Positions 11,303 to 24,083 of a stretch of DNA of 64,000 nucleotides are shown one piece after another (within the stretch, counting starts at the first letter, position 1; each line of letters begins with the position of its first letter). The notes beneath the pieces are model-generated. The model searched no databases, was not told where the DNA came from, and saw only the letters and a program-made list of their open reading frames with translations. A program made the translations under genes and the position numbers. Where the stretch lies: the NCBI GenBank assembly GCA_037501455.1, contig CM074855.1:28237501-28301500 (forward strand), given 5' to 3'. This DNA is from Lantana camara. Lineage: Eukaryota > Streptophyta > Magnoliopsida > Lamiales > Verbenaceae.

Positions 11303-13365
11303 TTACATAATTACCAAAATTTATTGAAATTATAAAGTGAATCAATTTGTTGGTTTTCAATTTGTCAGATATATCTTATTATAGCATTTTAAATTATAGG
11401 CCTTAAAATTAAAAAATGGACAACTTATATTATAAAATTTGAATATAATTAATTAATATATTAATATTAAAGCAATCCTTGTTGAACTATGTTTCTTTTT
11501 TTGGTAAGTTGAAGAAGTTTTAATTATACCAAGAGTCCTATTATAAATTAATAAGTACTTTTTAGATATTGGTAAATTAATAATTTATAATATGTATTTA
11601 CATAATTATCCTTAACTAATAATTATTCATATAATTATTATGAGGTTATTTTAGGCGATCTATATTTTGTAAGAAACTTTCGTGCTTTTATAAGATATAT
11701 AGAAAAGTTTGAGAATAAGAGAAATAAGAGAATTCTTTCCAATCGTGAATTTTGCTGAAAGAGTGTTTTTTTTTATATTGTGAATTATATTGAAACAAAA
11801 GAAAGAAAATAATTGAGAAATAAAAATAAAAAAATAATTGAGAAAGAAGAATAATATTTTTTTGAATTAAATAGATGTAAATGCTCAATGTTATCTGCTT
11901 TTTGTTAACAAACAATATCTTCTAGTGAATAAAAGTTTTTAAAACTTTTGATTCTCTTAGAATGATGTCAATAGCTATGAAACTGTATACATTTTAAACC
12001 TCATCTTGATTAATCGATATCATGACACAAAGCGATAAACTTTGATAAATGGATCACAAGGCAAATTGCTATAAACAACACTTACCTCTTGAATCCGAAA
12101 TCAATTTATGCACAGAATGATCTCTTATGCGATCCACTCAAACAGAAGCAGGACTTGAAGCACTTCTTAAGTAAACCTCCAAAAATTATTCGAAGCCACT
12201 GTAAATATAAAAAAAAAAATCAAATAGCATTCAAAATACAACATTTTTGGTTTAGATGCGATTCAAATCATGCAATGTGGAACAGTTAAAAAATAATTTC
12301 ACCCGCAACAAATTAAAATAACAGCAAAAGAACAAATTTGACATAATGTGTTTGCTTAAGTAGTTATGAACGGTAGTAAAGCTGAACTGCCTTAATTCCG
12401 ATGTGGACACCTGTAATGCTAATCTTTGTAAAAAATATTTTCTCAAGCAAATAGAGTTTCTATGAAATGTTCTATCCTTAGGTAGGATGAATATTATAAA
12501 AATAAAAGAAAATTGATTTTCATGTAATATATTGAAATTCTTACCTTTCCATTTGAGATGGAATTGGATTTCAATCAATTACAAGGCGGATGTTCTTTTC
12601 CTATAAAAATAGAAGAAAAATATAAGAAAATTAATTATTGTAATTTCTATGTTCTTAAAAAAAATACTCTTCAAGCGAAATGTTCTTTTCTTTCCAAGAA
12701 AATACGTAAAAGATAAAGAAATTTGATCTTCTATACTATTATATGTTAGAATTCTTACCATTTCTCGATTGTGGTAGACTCAAGCAAATCTTCAAAGAGA
12801 TGATCTTCTCAAGAAATCAAAGATTCTAGTATAAACGAATTGCTAGTGATGATCTTACAAGAATCTGAAAGGTTATGACCTCGAATAACCAAGATACTGG
12901 TTTGTCGATGTGCACAAATAAAAGTTGAAATTTCTCTTGTTTGTTGATGTGCACAAATGAAAGTTGAAATTTTCTAAACAGTTAACTGTTCAGTCGACCT
13001 AAATTCAAAATTTAAATTTGAGTTGGGTGCAGAAATTTTAACAGATAATAGGAGAAAGTGTGATAACCGAAATCTTTTTCTTGAAAATAATTCAAAAAAC
13101 TAAATCTATGCGTAGAGATTCTAGCAACTATGTGTGTGTGCATACGTGGAGTAGTTAGTGGGTTAACAAAAATCTTTTTTTTTTTTCTAGCTATCACGTA
13201 ATGATCAATTTTATTTTTCAAATTAAATAATTTTGTATTCCTTAAAAAAAAGGTAAAAAATTAAAAAAAGACCAAGTAACATGTTTCTCTAGTTAGCCTC
13301 TCACGTAAAAATCAATTTTATTTTTCAAATTGAATAATTGTTTTTTTTTAAAGAATAAAATTCAT

Positions 13366-13367
<2 letters not shown>
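11303..13367. other. AT-rich sequence with local duplications, no gene recognised
   Basis: Short open frames occur on both strands, but none resembles a protein family I know. A 30-bp direct repeat around GATGTGCACAAAT lies at about 12905-12975. The segment could be old retroelement DNA; nothing in it decides this. Confidence 0.4.

Positions 13368-13431
<64 letters not shown>
13368..13431. repeat. (AAT)n microsatellite
   Basis: About 21 AAT units in a row. Confidence 0.95.
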
Positions 13432-13434
<3 letters not shown>

Positions 13435-13492
13435 TTTTGTAATATTCTTTTTCTATTGGATTAAATTCTCCATATTAATACACTGAAGTATA

Positions 13493-13687
13493 TATTATTG
13501 GAAAAATGAATGAAATAGTAAATATCTCATTGAAAAAGAAAAATTTGTTCGCATCGGAGGAAGTTATGTGAGAGAAAACAAAAGGGAAGCTAACTACGTT
13601 ATAGGAGTCATCAAAAATAATAAAAAAAAATATTAATTTTAGAGTCCAAGAGATCAAACGATTTCTCTAAGTGGCTCTCACTTAATA
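13493..13687 (+). repeat. Dispersed repeat of about 190 bp, copy 2
   Basis: Related to 338-525 in the same orientation, including the shared start ATTGGAAAAATGAATGAAAT and the shared 3' part around AGAGTCCAAGAGA. A (TA)n run (about 13700-13736) directly follows it, whereas copy 1 has its (TA)n run on the other side. Confidence 0.55.
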
Positions 13688-13698
13688 ATATAGTATAG

Positions 13699-13740
<42 letters not shown>

Positions 13741-13989
13741 TTATATAAAATAAAATATTGATAGAAGTATTCAATATTACAATCCAATTCAACATTTAAA
13801 GTCCTTACAAATAACATTAATATATTTTTTTACGAAAATATAGAGTTAACTCATCAAATGATGTTTGAATTTTGAGTATACACTCCAAATCAAAAAATTT
13901 TTTAGTGTATTCTCTATTTTAAAATTTAATTTTTGCTTAACTCCCTAATTATTTTAAAATGACTTAATTATCCTTTATTTAACCATATT

Positions 13990-14309
13990 GCTGAATAATA
14001 TGATAGTTCCTCGAAATTCAAATATAGTTCTACAAAAACATAATTTTATAGTTCATTTTCAAAAAAAAATTCTTTATTTAATAATTATGTAACATTATAA
14101 TTTCTTAAAGTTCATATATAGTGCTCAAAATTCAAAAGTAAATATTTCTTATCAAGATAAAAGTTCTTAATTTAATGTTTACTTGTCGTAACCCAATAAT
14201 TCTTCAATATTTAGATATAATTCTACAAATCCAAATATTAATATTTTATATTAAGAGAAAAGTACTTCATTAAGTTATTTTATTCAGCATAACACGATAA
14301 TGCCTCAAA
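13990..14309 (+). repeat. Minisatellite, left part (interrupted by CACTA)
   Basis: Degenerate units of about 100-120 bp repeat the elements ATATAGTTCTACAAAT, AAGTTCTTCATTTAA and AACANAATAATTCTTCAA. The array resumes after the CACTA element at 23039-23290, so the transposon inserted into it. Confidence 0.65.
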
Positions 14310-14327
14310 CACTACAAGAAAAACCCG

Positions 14328-14862
14328 GAAAACCGACGGCCAAAACTGATGGAATTTTGTTGGCCGTCGGAATTTGAGATTTCCAACGGCTATCCAACGG
14401 GTAACCGACGACAAATCATCCGTCGGCTAACACATTGTCGGAACAGCCTACGGTCGGTTATCCGTCGGTAAACCTTTTCCAACGGTACTCCGACGACGTC
14501 CCGACGGAGGTTGGTGGTGCTGACGAGTGAACATACCGACGGGGTGGCCGTTGGTCTTCCGTCAGAATTCTATCGACTGATTTCCCATGAATTACCGACG
14601 GACATTTCCGTTTGGAAATGGCAACGGCTTCCACCAGCGGACTGTACCGATGGGACTGATTCTGTCGGCCTATTCCGACGGTGTACCGACAGTTGTTCTT
14701 CCGTTGGAATATGTAACGGCTAGTTTTTTAAAGTATTACTAATGGGGTTTGCCGTCTGTTTTCCGTCGGTGTTCCGATGGGATACCGACGACCTTATTCC
14801 GTTGGGGACATGTAACGGTTATTTTTTTAAATATTACCGACGGGGTCTGCCGTCGGTGGAAA
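14328..14862. promoter_or_regulatory. Left subterminal repeat zone of CACTA
   Basis: More than fifteen copies of the heptamer CCGACGG or its complement and one-base variants, in both orientations, many arranged as inverted pairs. In CACTA elements such repeats bind the TNPA-type protein and bring the ends together. Confidence 0.85.
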
Positions 14863-15604
14863 ATATTACGAAATAAATTTTTTTTTTTTTTGGCCAAATT
14901 TGTTTTTTCCCCTAATTCCAAAAACCTGTTTATTTCAATTCTACAAAATCTGTAGCAATTTCCCAAATGTAAATCAACCAAACCATAAATTGTTTGATGC
15001 ACACATTAACTTCAAACGAGCCAAACCATAGATAATTTGATCCATACCTTAATTTCCAACGAGCCAAACCATAAATATATGTCAATCCACTTATTAACAT
15101 TTCCGAACAGTAAACTAAAAATCCAATATTTCAAATGCGAACATCATCAAACTTAAGTAATGTATCCGGTTTTCAAATTGTAAAACAAACCAGAACTACC
15201 GACGTCCAACAAAATTAAAATCCCTTGCCTAAACAGCCACCAAACATGGCCCAGGAACACCAACATGAAAGTATTTAACCTGCACCCAAAAAAAATAGCA
15301 ACATTTAATACAACTCCAAACTACAAGATTGCAAGTATTTGCAACAATCATACACTTTTGTTCATGCAGCAAGCAATTTTCAAGAATAAATTAGAACAAT
15401 GTCATTAAATTGATTAGTTAAATGCAGCAAGTAGTTTCCCGACTAACATACACGGGCATAAGAGTAAGTGTTGTTAAAGAAGTTTTCATTAAACTACAAT
15501 AAATTAGAATAAAGTGCAGCAAGTAAGCACATATTCTGTTGTTAATGAAAATTTTCACTAAATTGATACTAAACATATGTATAATGCAGCAGACATACAT
15601 ACAC

Positions 15605-15645
<41 letters not shown>

Positions 15646-15779
15646 GTATCTAACCTGTGATTTGCCTAAATCTAAAATGAATCTATCAAACTGCAATAAA
15701 TCCATCAAAGTGCCTAATTTGTTAATAAAATGAAGATAGATACGTATGTCCTAATAAATTGGCATTATTGTAAACATAC

Positions 15780-17021
15780 CTCAGTCACCACCACCGTCTT
15801 CACTCTCATCGGCATTACTCGGCCCCTGCACACCTTTTCCCCTTGCTCTGTGCCTGCATCAGTTGGAACATTTGTTGCACTGTTTCGAGCACTTGTTGCT
15901 GAGAAGTTTTCAGGTGAGACATCTCATCCTTCAGTTGTTTGATATCATCGTCCTCCCTTGGCCCAACAAAATATGAGCTTTGAGCAGCGTTTGACCCTGC
16001 ACTAGAAGGCAACGAGAGAGAGCTTATCGGCAAGTGGTTCAATCCAGTCAGCCGACCTTTCTTTTTTGGCCCTCCCTGTACTTGGGACCACAGCATGAAC
16101 TCGTCCATTCCATGAAATCCGGATCCTCAACCCTATGTTTTTTCCTGCTCAACTAGGGCCTCGTGGAATCTTATCTACATACGACAATTTTTCAACACTT
16201 AATAATTTTGAAGTGATCGTTACGTAGTAATTCCAAAATTATATGATCAAACCTTGTATTGAGCGCGCTGATCTTCCGGGGAAAGATTCTCAATTACTTT
16301 ATCTCGATCCACAACCTTAACAAATGTCTTGTTATAGACAACAGCCGGGCCCGGTACTTGTCCAGTGGCAGCTTCCTACATAATTAGAAACCATTAGTTT
16401 GAAAATATGTGACAACAAGTTTTAATGATACGTTAATTTTAATGATTGTATGTACACTTTGAGAGCCTCCTTCCCCTGTTGCGTCCAGATTTTGATCATG
16501 TAATTTCACAGCAATAAGATAACAATTTAATTACCGGATACAACAGCAAGCACTCCACCGCAACACCTAATCAACCTTTTAACCCTTAGAGAAATCATGA
16601 TTCAGGTTTTGTTTGGATTAAGACAATGACATTAGCATCAAGTTTAATCTGATCCACTTCAAAATTTTCAAACTATAAACATATAACTTGAAGTTCTGTT
16701 ATGCGAGGAATTGCTGTATAACTTGAACTTAATTACCGTATTTTTAATGATTGTATGTACACTTTGAGAACCTCCCGTATATGTCGGTGCCCCCATCGCA
16801 GACAACCTATTTGCTTTATTTCTCCTTCCAATAGCCTGATAATCTTCGGTGTCCCAACATACACGCAAGACGTTGTAAACCTCCTCAAGCATCCACCCGG
16901 GCTTTTTACCACTTTTTCTAACGTCATGGTAGATATCTCTCATTCGTTCGCCGGTTTTTTCCATGAATGTGCCGTACATATGTGCTTCAAACTGAGGATC
17001 CCAACAAATAAATTTCTGCAA
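15780..17021 (-). pseudogene. CACTA tnpA-like gene (Transposase_24 type), broken
   Basis: Coding blocks on the minus strand resemble the plant En/Spm Transposase_24 family. Block 16735-17021 includes M-R-D-I-Y-H-D-V-R-K, a K-P-x-W-M motif, N-K-A-N-R and T-G-G-S. Block about 16260-16375 reads as V-V-Y-N-K-T-F-V-K-V-V-D-R-D and ends at a possible donor (AAG before GTTTGA). Block 15800-16170 ends in a Q-rich coiled-coil segment (L-K-D-E-M-S-H-L-K-T). The G-G-S-Q-S-V-H-T segment occurs twice, near 16770 and 16455, so one exon end has been duplicated. A frameshift near 16140 separates the last block. The family binds subterminal repeats; this copy is probably dead. Confidence 0.65.
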
Positions 17022-17195
17022 AAAAAAGTTGAAAGTTGAGTGTTAAATCGCTCACTTGAGATATTCTTTTTTCTGTCAGCTCGTTGTTCTCTCTATCTCC
17101 GTTGCAAATGGATTTGACAAATTCGCTTAAAGAAACATGAGTTTGTTAATTAATTGAATTTGAGTATGTAATTTGAATTGAATGCTTTAAATCGC

Positions 17196-19935
17196 TTATT
17201 TGAAATAATTTTCGACCTCATCACAGTTTATCAAAATATAAAGCGCGACAGCGTTGTACTCCTTTGAAGTAGTAATATGACGTTCTTTCACTGCACCTGA
17301 TCCACGCCCCGGATGATTGAAAATAGAAACTGGAGGTGCTATTTCGTCATCATCATCACCTCCATCATCATTTCTACAAACTTGAGTCCTCAATGAACGA
17401 ACTTCAGATTCAAAATAGAACGAGCAAAAGTTTGCCGTCTCACGTCGTAAATACGCTTGACAAATTGAACCCTCCACCTTGGATTTGTTTTTCATGATCC
17501 TTTTAATTTTTCCTAAAAACCTATATAGATTAATAAAAAAATAAATGTATGATTAGTTAATTGGACAAATGGTAGGAGATCCATGCTTAATTTAAATGGA
17601 TAGATTTACCTTTCGAAAGGATACATCCACCTTAATTGTACTGGGCCTCCATTTCGAGCCTCTTCGATGAAATGGATCGGCAAATGTTCCATTAAGTCAA
17701 AAAAAGACGGCGAAAATACCCTCTCAAGCTTGCAAAGAATAATAGGTATGTTTTTTTCCATCCTGTCCAGATCTCATGTCTTAGGGCAACAAGATCTTCA
17801 TGTCTTAGGGTAGTGGCACACAAATCCTTAAAAAATTTACTCAATTCAGCTAATAGCTTCCACACATCATCCGGCAATTCTTTGAAGGCAATCGACAACA
17901 ATTGCTCCAAAAATATATGACAATCATGACTCTTTAAGCCATGCATCTTAGTTGATTGAACGTCAACAAACCTTGCCAAATTTGAGGGATAGCCATCGGG
18001 CATACGGAGCTGTTTTATCCATTCACAAATTACCCGTTTTTGCTCTAACGTGAAGGCATACTTAGCTTTCGGCTTTCCCCATCGCCCATTTCCTCGAGAT
18101 ACCAACTCCAGTTCTGGACGCCTACACAACTCCCGCATGTCTAACCGTGCATTTACATTATCCTTGGTTTTGGTTGGCATATCCATCACCATACTGAAAA
18201 TATTATCAAAGATATTTTTTTCAATATGCATCACATCTAAGTTATGGCGTATCAACAGATCCTTCCAATAAGGTAGCTCCCAAGAGATGCTTTGTTTCTT
18301 CCAGTTATGTGATTTACCACACCCCGGGATCTTCGGATTATCAGGATACTCCATAACTTTTGGGAAGTATTGCATCTGTTCCCACAAATCATGTCCACCT
18401 AACTTTGGAGGTGGAGGATCATATTCAGTGCAATTTTTTTTAAAATTTATTTTGTTATTCCTAAACGGATGATTTTCATTCAAAAACACCCGGTGGCAAT
18501 CAAACCAACTGAATTTTCTCCCATTTTTCAGATAGGTGGATTTACTTTCACCCATGCAATAAGGACAGGCCAATCTACCATGAGTGCTCCAACCAGAGAG
18601 CATTGCATACGCGGGGAAGTCATTAATAGTCCACAACAATGCAGCTTTCATGATAAAATTTTTCTTTTTGGCTGCATCATATGTAGGGAAACCAACTTCC
18701 CACAGTTCTTTTAATTCGTCAATTAACGATTGTAAATAGACATCAATATTCTACTTCGGGTTATTTGGGCTTGGAATGATACAAGTTAAGAACAAATACG
18801 GCATCGTCATGCACATTTCAGGTGGAAGATTATATGGTGTAATTATAATAGGCCAACAGGAATATGATGTCGCAGACTGCGAATAAGGAGTAAACCCATC
18901 GGCGCATAATGTAAGTCTGACATTTCTTGGGTCACTCGCAAACTCCGGATGTGTCTGATCAAAATGTTTCTAAGCTTTACCATCACATGGATGGGACATT
19001 GTCCCTTCCGGACGTTGACTCTTTGAATGCCATGTCATATGAGGTGAGGAGCTCATGGATGCATAAAGTCGTTTCAATCTTGGAATGAGAGGTAGATAGT
19101 GCATACGAGAGCATGGGTTTTTTTTGCTCCTACCTCTATGATCCATATTTACATCATATCGAGCTGCGCCGCAAAATTTGCATTCCGTCAAATCTGTATC
19201 CTCCTTGTAATACAACATGCACCCTTTCACACAACAATCATCAATCTTTACACTTTCAAGCCCTAATTTCTGTACAAGTTTTTTGGCTTTGTAGAAGTTC
19301 TTGGGTACCTTATGCCTCGCTGGGCATAATTCTGACGCTAACTAGATGAACTCATCGACCAAATCATGTGTGGCATTGTAATCATTTTGGATACTCATTG
19401 TTCTGGCTGCAATTGACAAGGGTGAATGTTTATCACACCCCTCCCACACGGGCTTGTTAAACTCATCCAGAAGGTCATAAAACTTTTGTGTGTCTGCATT
19501 AGGCGCATCCTCATGATCTGCCCTCAACCCAACATTTTCCATTGCTGCATCGAAACACATTTCTCTATATCGACTCAATGGTTCTAGAGTGTTTTCATGA
19601 TTTAGGTTACTAGGCCCACCACGATCAATATGTGGTGCTGCATCGACATAACCAACATGAGGTGCTTCCTCACCATGATCAGTCCAACACCAATAGTTGG
19701 GTTTAAAGCCATTTGAATACAAATGTCGTCTCAAATCATCGGGTTTCAATAAGTCGTAGGACCTTATGCATTTCTTACATGGATAATGGATGACCCCTTC
19801 TTTTATAAATGGCTCCAACTTACTTGCATGCTCAATGAATTTCTCAATCCCTTGAATATATTCTACCCTACAACCCCCCGTTCTGGATCTGTAGATTATA
19901 CATCCACAGTCTCTCGTGAGGAATGTTCATTCTCT
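17196..19935 (-). pseudogene. CACTA transposase, tnpD-like (Transposase_21), three amber stops
   Basis: One minus-strand frame from 19818 down to about 17770 reads in order as a transposase-associated domain (H-Y-P-C-K-K-C and L-Y-S-N-G-F-x-P-N-Y-W), a linker, then Transposase_21. The latter has C-K-F-C-G-A-A-R-Y, the conserved W-T-I-N-D-F-P-A-Y-x-M-L-S-G-W-S-T-H-G and C-P-Y-C motifs, and N-L-D-V-M-H-I-E-K-N. The frame is broken only by TAG codons at 19342-19344, about 18974 and about 18752. A small duplication near 17780 then shifts the frame into the DUF4218 region, which ends at a donor (17610, GTAAAT). After an intron of about 97 bp it resumes at 17512 with the second DUF4218 exon (K-V-E-G-S-I-C, L-I-N-C-D-E-V). 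A frameshift near 19870 breaks the N-terminus. The enzyme would cut and join the CACTA ends. Confidence 0.9.
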
Positions 19936-22420
19936 ACGGTTGAAATAAATTAATTACATTGCATTCAATATGAATAAGTTAGATTTAATTGCAACACATA
20001 TATTAATGCAGTTTGTATTTAAGTGTTTTCATGCACTAAACAGTCTACTTTAAGTGATTATAACATACTCTTTAACCAAAAAAAACAGTGATTAACGAAA
20101 ACACTTAAATACAAACTAAGGTCTCAACATTAATTTCATTTTTAGTTCAAAGGCATTCCTAGAGAAATTGAAATATTACAATAACATCCCTGTAAGGAAT
20201 GTTTCTGTGCCAAAAATGAAATGTCAGGAACTGGTATAATTAATACATCAGACTTTAGAGGGACTAATTTTTTATTTATCCCTAAACTCAGGGGTGGTAT
20301 ATGTAATATCCTCTTCAAATTTTGGTTCAAAAATTTATCATACTGCATCTTTTAGAATACATAATAATCCTTCAAAAACTCTAACAACTTTTACAAACAC
20401 AGTGCAAATTCAGTTCAACTTCATTACTACATGAATAATCAAAACATCATTAAGAGGAACATTTGAAGTACAGTTAATTTCTCTACAAATTGAGGGGAAT
20501 TTTCCAAGATTATAAGCACAATCAATAAATACATCAGCTCTCCTTGATTTGTTAGTGATGACAACAATGTTGGTAAGGCAAAGAATTGAAGACAAAAGTA
20601 TCGCAAAGTCCAAATTGTATACATTAACACATATTATACCGTGGAAACCTATATTTCTTTTCCTATATTGCATCATCCAATATTAGGTCAACTCATAAAT
20701 GATACCAAGGAGCCGAACTGTAATCATTTAAAGAAAACAAAATATTGGATGCTCAAGGGATGAGATCTTACTTGTTTCAAAGCAGAAATAGCCCACAAGA
20801 TTGGTTCACCAGTTTAATCACATCAACGGCTTTCCTAATAGGCAGAACAATGTTAGTTTATTTATAACACAAAAAATGAGGCAGTCACATTAGCAAAATC
20901 CCATAATATCTTTGAAAGTATAAAGATGTACCTTAGATTGAATTTTGATGTGTGAAACTAAAGTTTTAGATGAAAAACCCACTGATAAAGGAAGGAGTTT
21001 ACCAGCAGCCTGCAAAAATCAAAGAATAGTGAGTATTCATCGACAAAATATGCAAATAAGAATTTTTAGCCAAAAAAAAAAAATTGCTTATCAAAGGCTG
21101 TAATATGCAGTTAAAATTACAGAATTTATGACATCCTTCGAGTCAATTATGTTGCAAAAAAACATCAGACATACTAAAGGTTGTTACATGCAGTCTGATT
21201 TATTTCTTAATTTTATCATGGTGGCCCAAATTTTATGCATATACCTACTCACAAGGGGAAGGTATAAGCTTTATCCATGATCATGGAAATATTGCAAGGA
21301 AAAAATTCAATTATTTTAGTTCAATGGTCTCATTTACCCCAGCTGAAGCCACATGGGAAGACTATTCAGCCATGATGTAAAGGTTTCCTAATTTCAATCC
21401 TTGGGGACAAAGATTAACTGAAGATGGGGGAAATGTTATGAAAATCTCTACTAATTATCTCTGCTAATCTCTGTACTAGCTGTATCTTTTGCTTTCAAGA
21501 AATGAAATCAGATTTCTAGCTTTCTCATCTCTTTCTTCTCTATTTCCCATCCCCTTCTTATCAATTATATGTGCAATTTCTATATATATTTTACAGAGCT
21601 TTACATCAAGAAAATTTTAGGAACTCCAATAAGGAAGGGCAGGAATACGAGAAAGAGAAAATGAGTGCCAGAAAACATGAAAATGCAAAAATCCAGAAAA
21701 GCATAAAGGATGCACCTGTGAGCAAGCAACAAGTACTTCACTATTTCAGAATCACCACAAAAAAACGTCAAGAAACAACGAATTCTTTGCAGAAAACACA
21801 AATAATACACGAAAGTATCACATAATTTACCTTCCTGATTCATTAATCAAGTCAATCCTCTCTCCATCACAACTATAACTTAATCCACCCCTTCACTCGC
21901 CCCCACATTTCAACAATGGAAACCCAATCCCGCCTGCTTAATTAAACGTTCCCCAAACACATCAGCAATCCATCATCCCCATAAAAACCAGACAAAATGT
22001 GCTAAAACAAAATTTTTCCAAAAACAAGCCAGCCAAAATGGAAAGAAAAACACCACAATCAAAACACACCACAATCAACTCACCAAAGGACAACAATCGA
22101 AGGTAAACAACAGACAACAATCGTTCCGGTCTGAATAACTAGCAACAAGAACACACATTAGCTTTCATCATCTTAGCTTTGAATCGAACAAATCCAACGC
22201 ATTGTACTTGGGAGGAGAAAGACGAACGCAGTTGACCTCGACTAACGTAATGTACTGAGGAAGAAGAAGAGGAACACAGTTGAGATTTCGATTCGGCAGC
22301 TTTGGATTTGGAAGGAATACAACGTTGGTAGCTGAGATTGCTGAGATCTTAGCTGAAGACTAGACCTCGCGAATAAAGATGGAAAGAATAGGGTTTTTTG
22401 GGATGCAATCAGAATTTTAA
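19936..22420. other. CACTA internal non-coding region
   Basis: About 2.5 kb upstream of the transposase gene. It contains a perfect 20-bp inverted repeat (20011-20030 and 20097-20116) and short frames that resemble nothing I know. It may hold the 5' UTR and promoter of the minus-strand genes, or older insertions. Confidence 0.4.
20011..20116. repeat. Perfect 20-bp inverted repeat with 66-bp loop
   Basis: GTTTGTATTTAAGTGTTTTC at 20011-20030 is exactly reversed at 20097-20116. It could be the remains of a tiny MITE; no target duplication was found. Confidence 0.8.
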
Positions 22421-22427
22421 TTAAAAT

Positions 22428-23018
22428 TGCCGACGGCGAACCGACGGCAAAGATCCGTCGGTCACCAAAAAATGGAATCACAAGCACCGATGGGATAATC
22501 CCGTCGCTATACCGTTGGAATACGTCAATGTAAAATAAAAAACCAAAACTACCACGGCTAACTGACAGAATTATCCCGTTGGTAAACCAAAAAAGGAATC
22601 AGACGCACCGACGGACAAATCCCGTCGCTATCCAGTCGGAATGTGTCAACATAAAATAAGAAAGCCAAAACTCCCGACAGATAACTGACGAAATTCTCCC
22701 TGTCGGTACACTTGTAAATTCCCGACGGGATGTGCTGTCGGTATTCCATCGGTATCTGTCCAAAATATATCTTGTCGGCCAAGATAACCGATGGTGTTCC
22801 GACGGGATTATCGTTGGAAAAATTGCCGTATTTTTTCCGGCCGCACGCCAAAACGAACTGACGGAATACCGATGGATAACCGACGGGATTTCCGTTGAAA
22901 GGGTTATTTCGTAGCAGTAGAACCACCGTCGCATTACCGTCCCTCTTCCGTCGGTTCCCCATCAGAATTTTCGACGGTATTCCTACAGACATTCCCGTCA
23001 GAAGTTTTCCGTCGATTT
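22428..23018. promoter_or_regulatory. Right subterminal repeat zone of CACTA
   Basis: Dense CCGACGG/CCGTCGG units and variants in both orientations, mirroring the left zone. It lies upstream of the minus-strand genes and so may overlap their promoter. Confidence 0.85.
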
Positions 23019-23038
23019 TCCGGCTTTTTCTTGTAGTG

Positions 23039-23290
23039 AAAATAAAAATATATTTATATAAACACAAATGTAAATACTTCATATTTAGAATAAAATTCTT
23101 CATTTAACTCCTCATTGCTAAATAACACAATAATCCCTTATAATTTAAATATAGTTCCACAAATGTAGAAGAGGATACTTCAAATTAATGTAAAAGTTCT
23201 TCATCCAACTACAACTATTATGTAACAGAATAGTTCTTCAAAACTTAGATATAGTTCTACAAATTCAAATTTAAGTGCATCATATTAAGA
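23039..23290 (+). repeat. Minisatellite, right part
   Basis: Continuation of the array at 13990-14309 with the same ATATAGTTCTACAAAT and AAGTTCTTCAT elements. Beyond it, 23290-23450 is a degenerate inverted counterpart of 13830-13990, so an older foldback element probably contained the whole array. Confidence 0.6.
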
Positions 23291-23563
23291 TAATTAAGGG
23301 TAAAATAGATAATTTATGTTAGTAGGTAGTTTATAAAAAATGAAATCTCAATTTAGGAAGTAAACTAAAAATTTATTTGAAGTGGGGAGTGAGCTAAAAT
23401 TTTTTGGTCAAACAGGGAGATTTTTCAAAAATTCCCTTTTTTTTTATTTAATAATATTATGAAAAAAAAAATTGAATTTAAATTAATATTATACATCTTT
23501 TAAAAAATTTATATAATTCTTTTTTTCCTTAAAAGATTATATCCTCAAATTTTTAGGAAAAAT

Positions 23564-23567
<4 letters not shown>

Positions 23568-23606
<39 letters not shown>
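23568..23606. repeat. (TA)n microsatellite
   Basis: About 19 TA units. Confidence 0.95.
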
Positions 23607-23609
<3 letters not shown>

Positions 23610-24083
23610 AATTTTTCGTGTTGAAGTGTCCGAATTGTGTCGGACACGTGTTCAAGCCGTGTTCCCGGCATTTTAGATTTTTCTTTCTAAAATTTTTAGA
23701 CACATTTTACCGTGTCCAACATTGCACGGGATGAAAGTTCAAAGTGTTCATACATTATAGAGGAATACAATGTGAACAGATATAAGCTCCTATTGTTCAT
23801 TTATGGATTTATTGATTTTGAAGTTTCTCATTTCTCATCTCGTTAGAAATAATGATGGCCATAGATCATGTAGCACACGTATAAATTATTAGTCATATTC
23901 GTTTTTCCATAATTGATTCAAATTATATAATACATATTATGATATTCATGTAAAGACTATTTGGCACGTAAAGATTTCTGCATATAGTTTTTTGTCTTGA
24001 GCACTGACCCTTACGTAAAAATGATAGTTGATTATGATAGTCTAATGAAAAGGGACTACTAATTTCCAATTCTAAAGGCCATG
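23607..24083. other. GTGTCGGACACG-type palindromic remnant and unassigned sequence
   Basis: Bases 23620-23730 contain TGTCGGACACGTGT and related short palindromes, also seen at 42895-43045. The rest is unassigned. Confidence 0.4.

Larger units (their letters stand above)
14310..23038 (-). mobile_element. CACTA (En/Spm-type) DNA transposon, 8729 bp
   Basis: The ends read CACTACAAGAAAAA on the left and, inverted, CACTACAAGAAAAAGCCGG on the right. The target duplication is AAA (14307-14309 and 23039-23041). Both subterminal zones are packed with CCGACGG/CCGTCGG units. Inside, tnpD-like and tnpA-like genes run on the minus strand from 19.9 to 15.8 kb. Both carry inactivating changes, so this copy is non-autonomous but could still be moved in trans, since its ends are intact. 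Confidence 0.95.
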
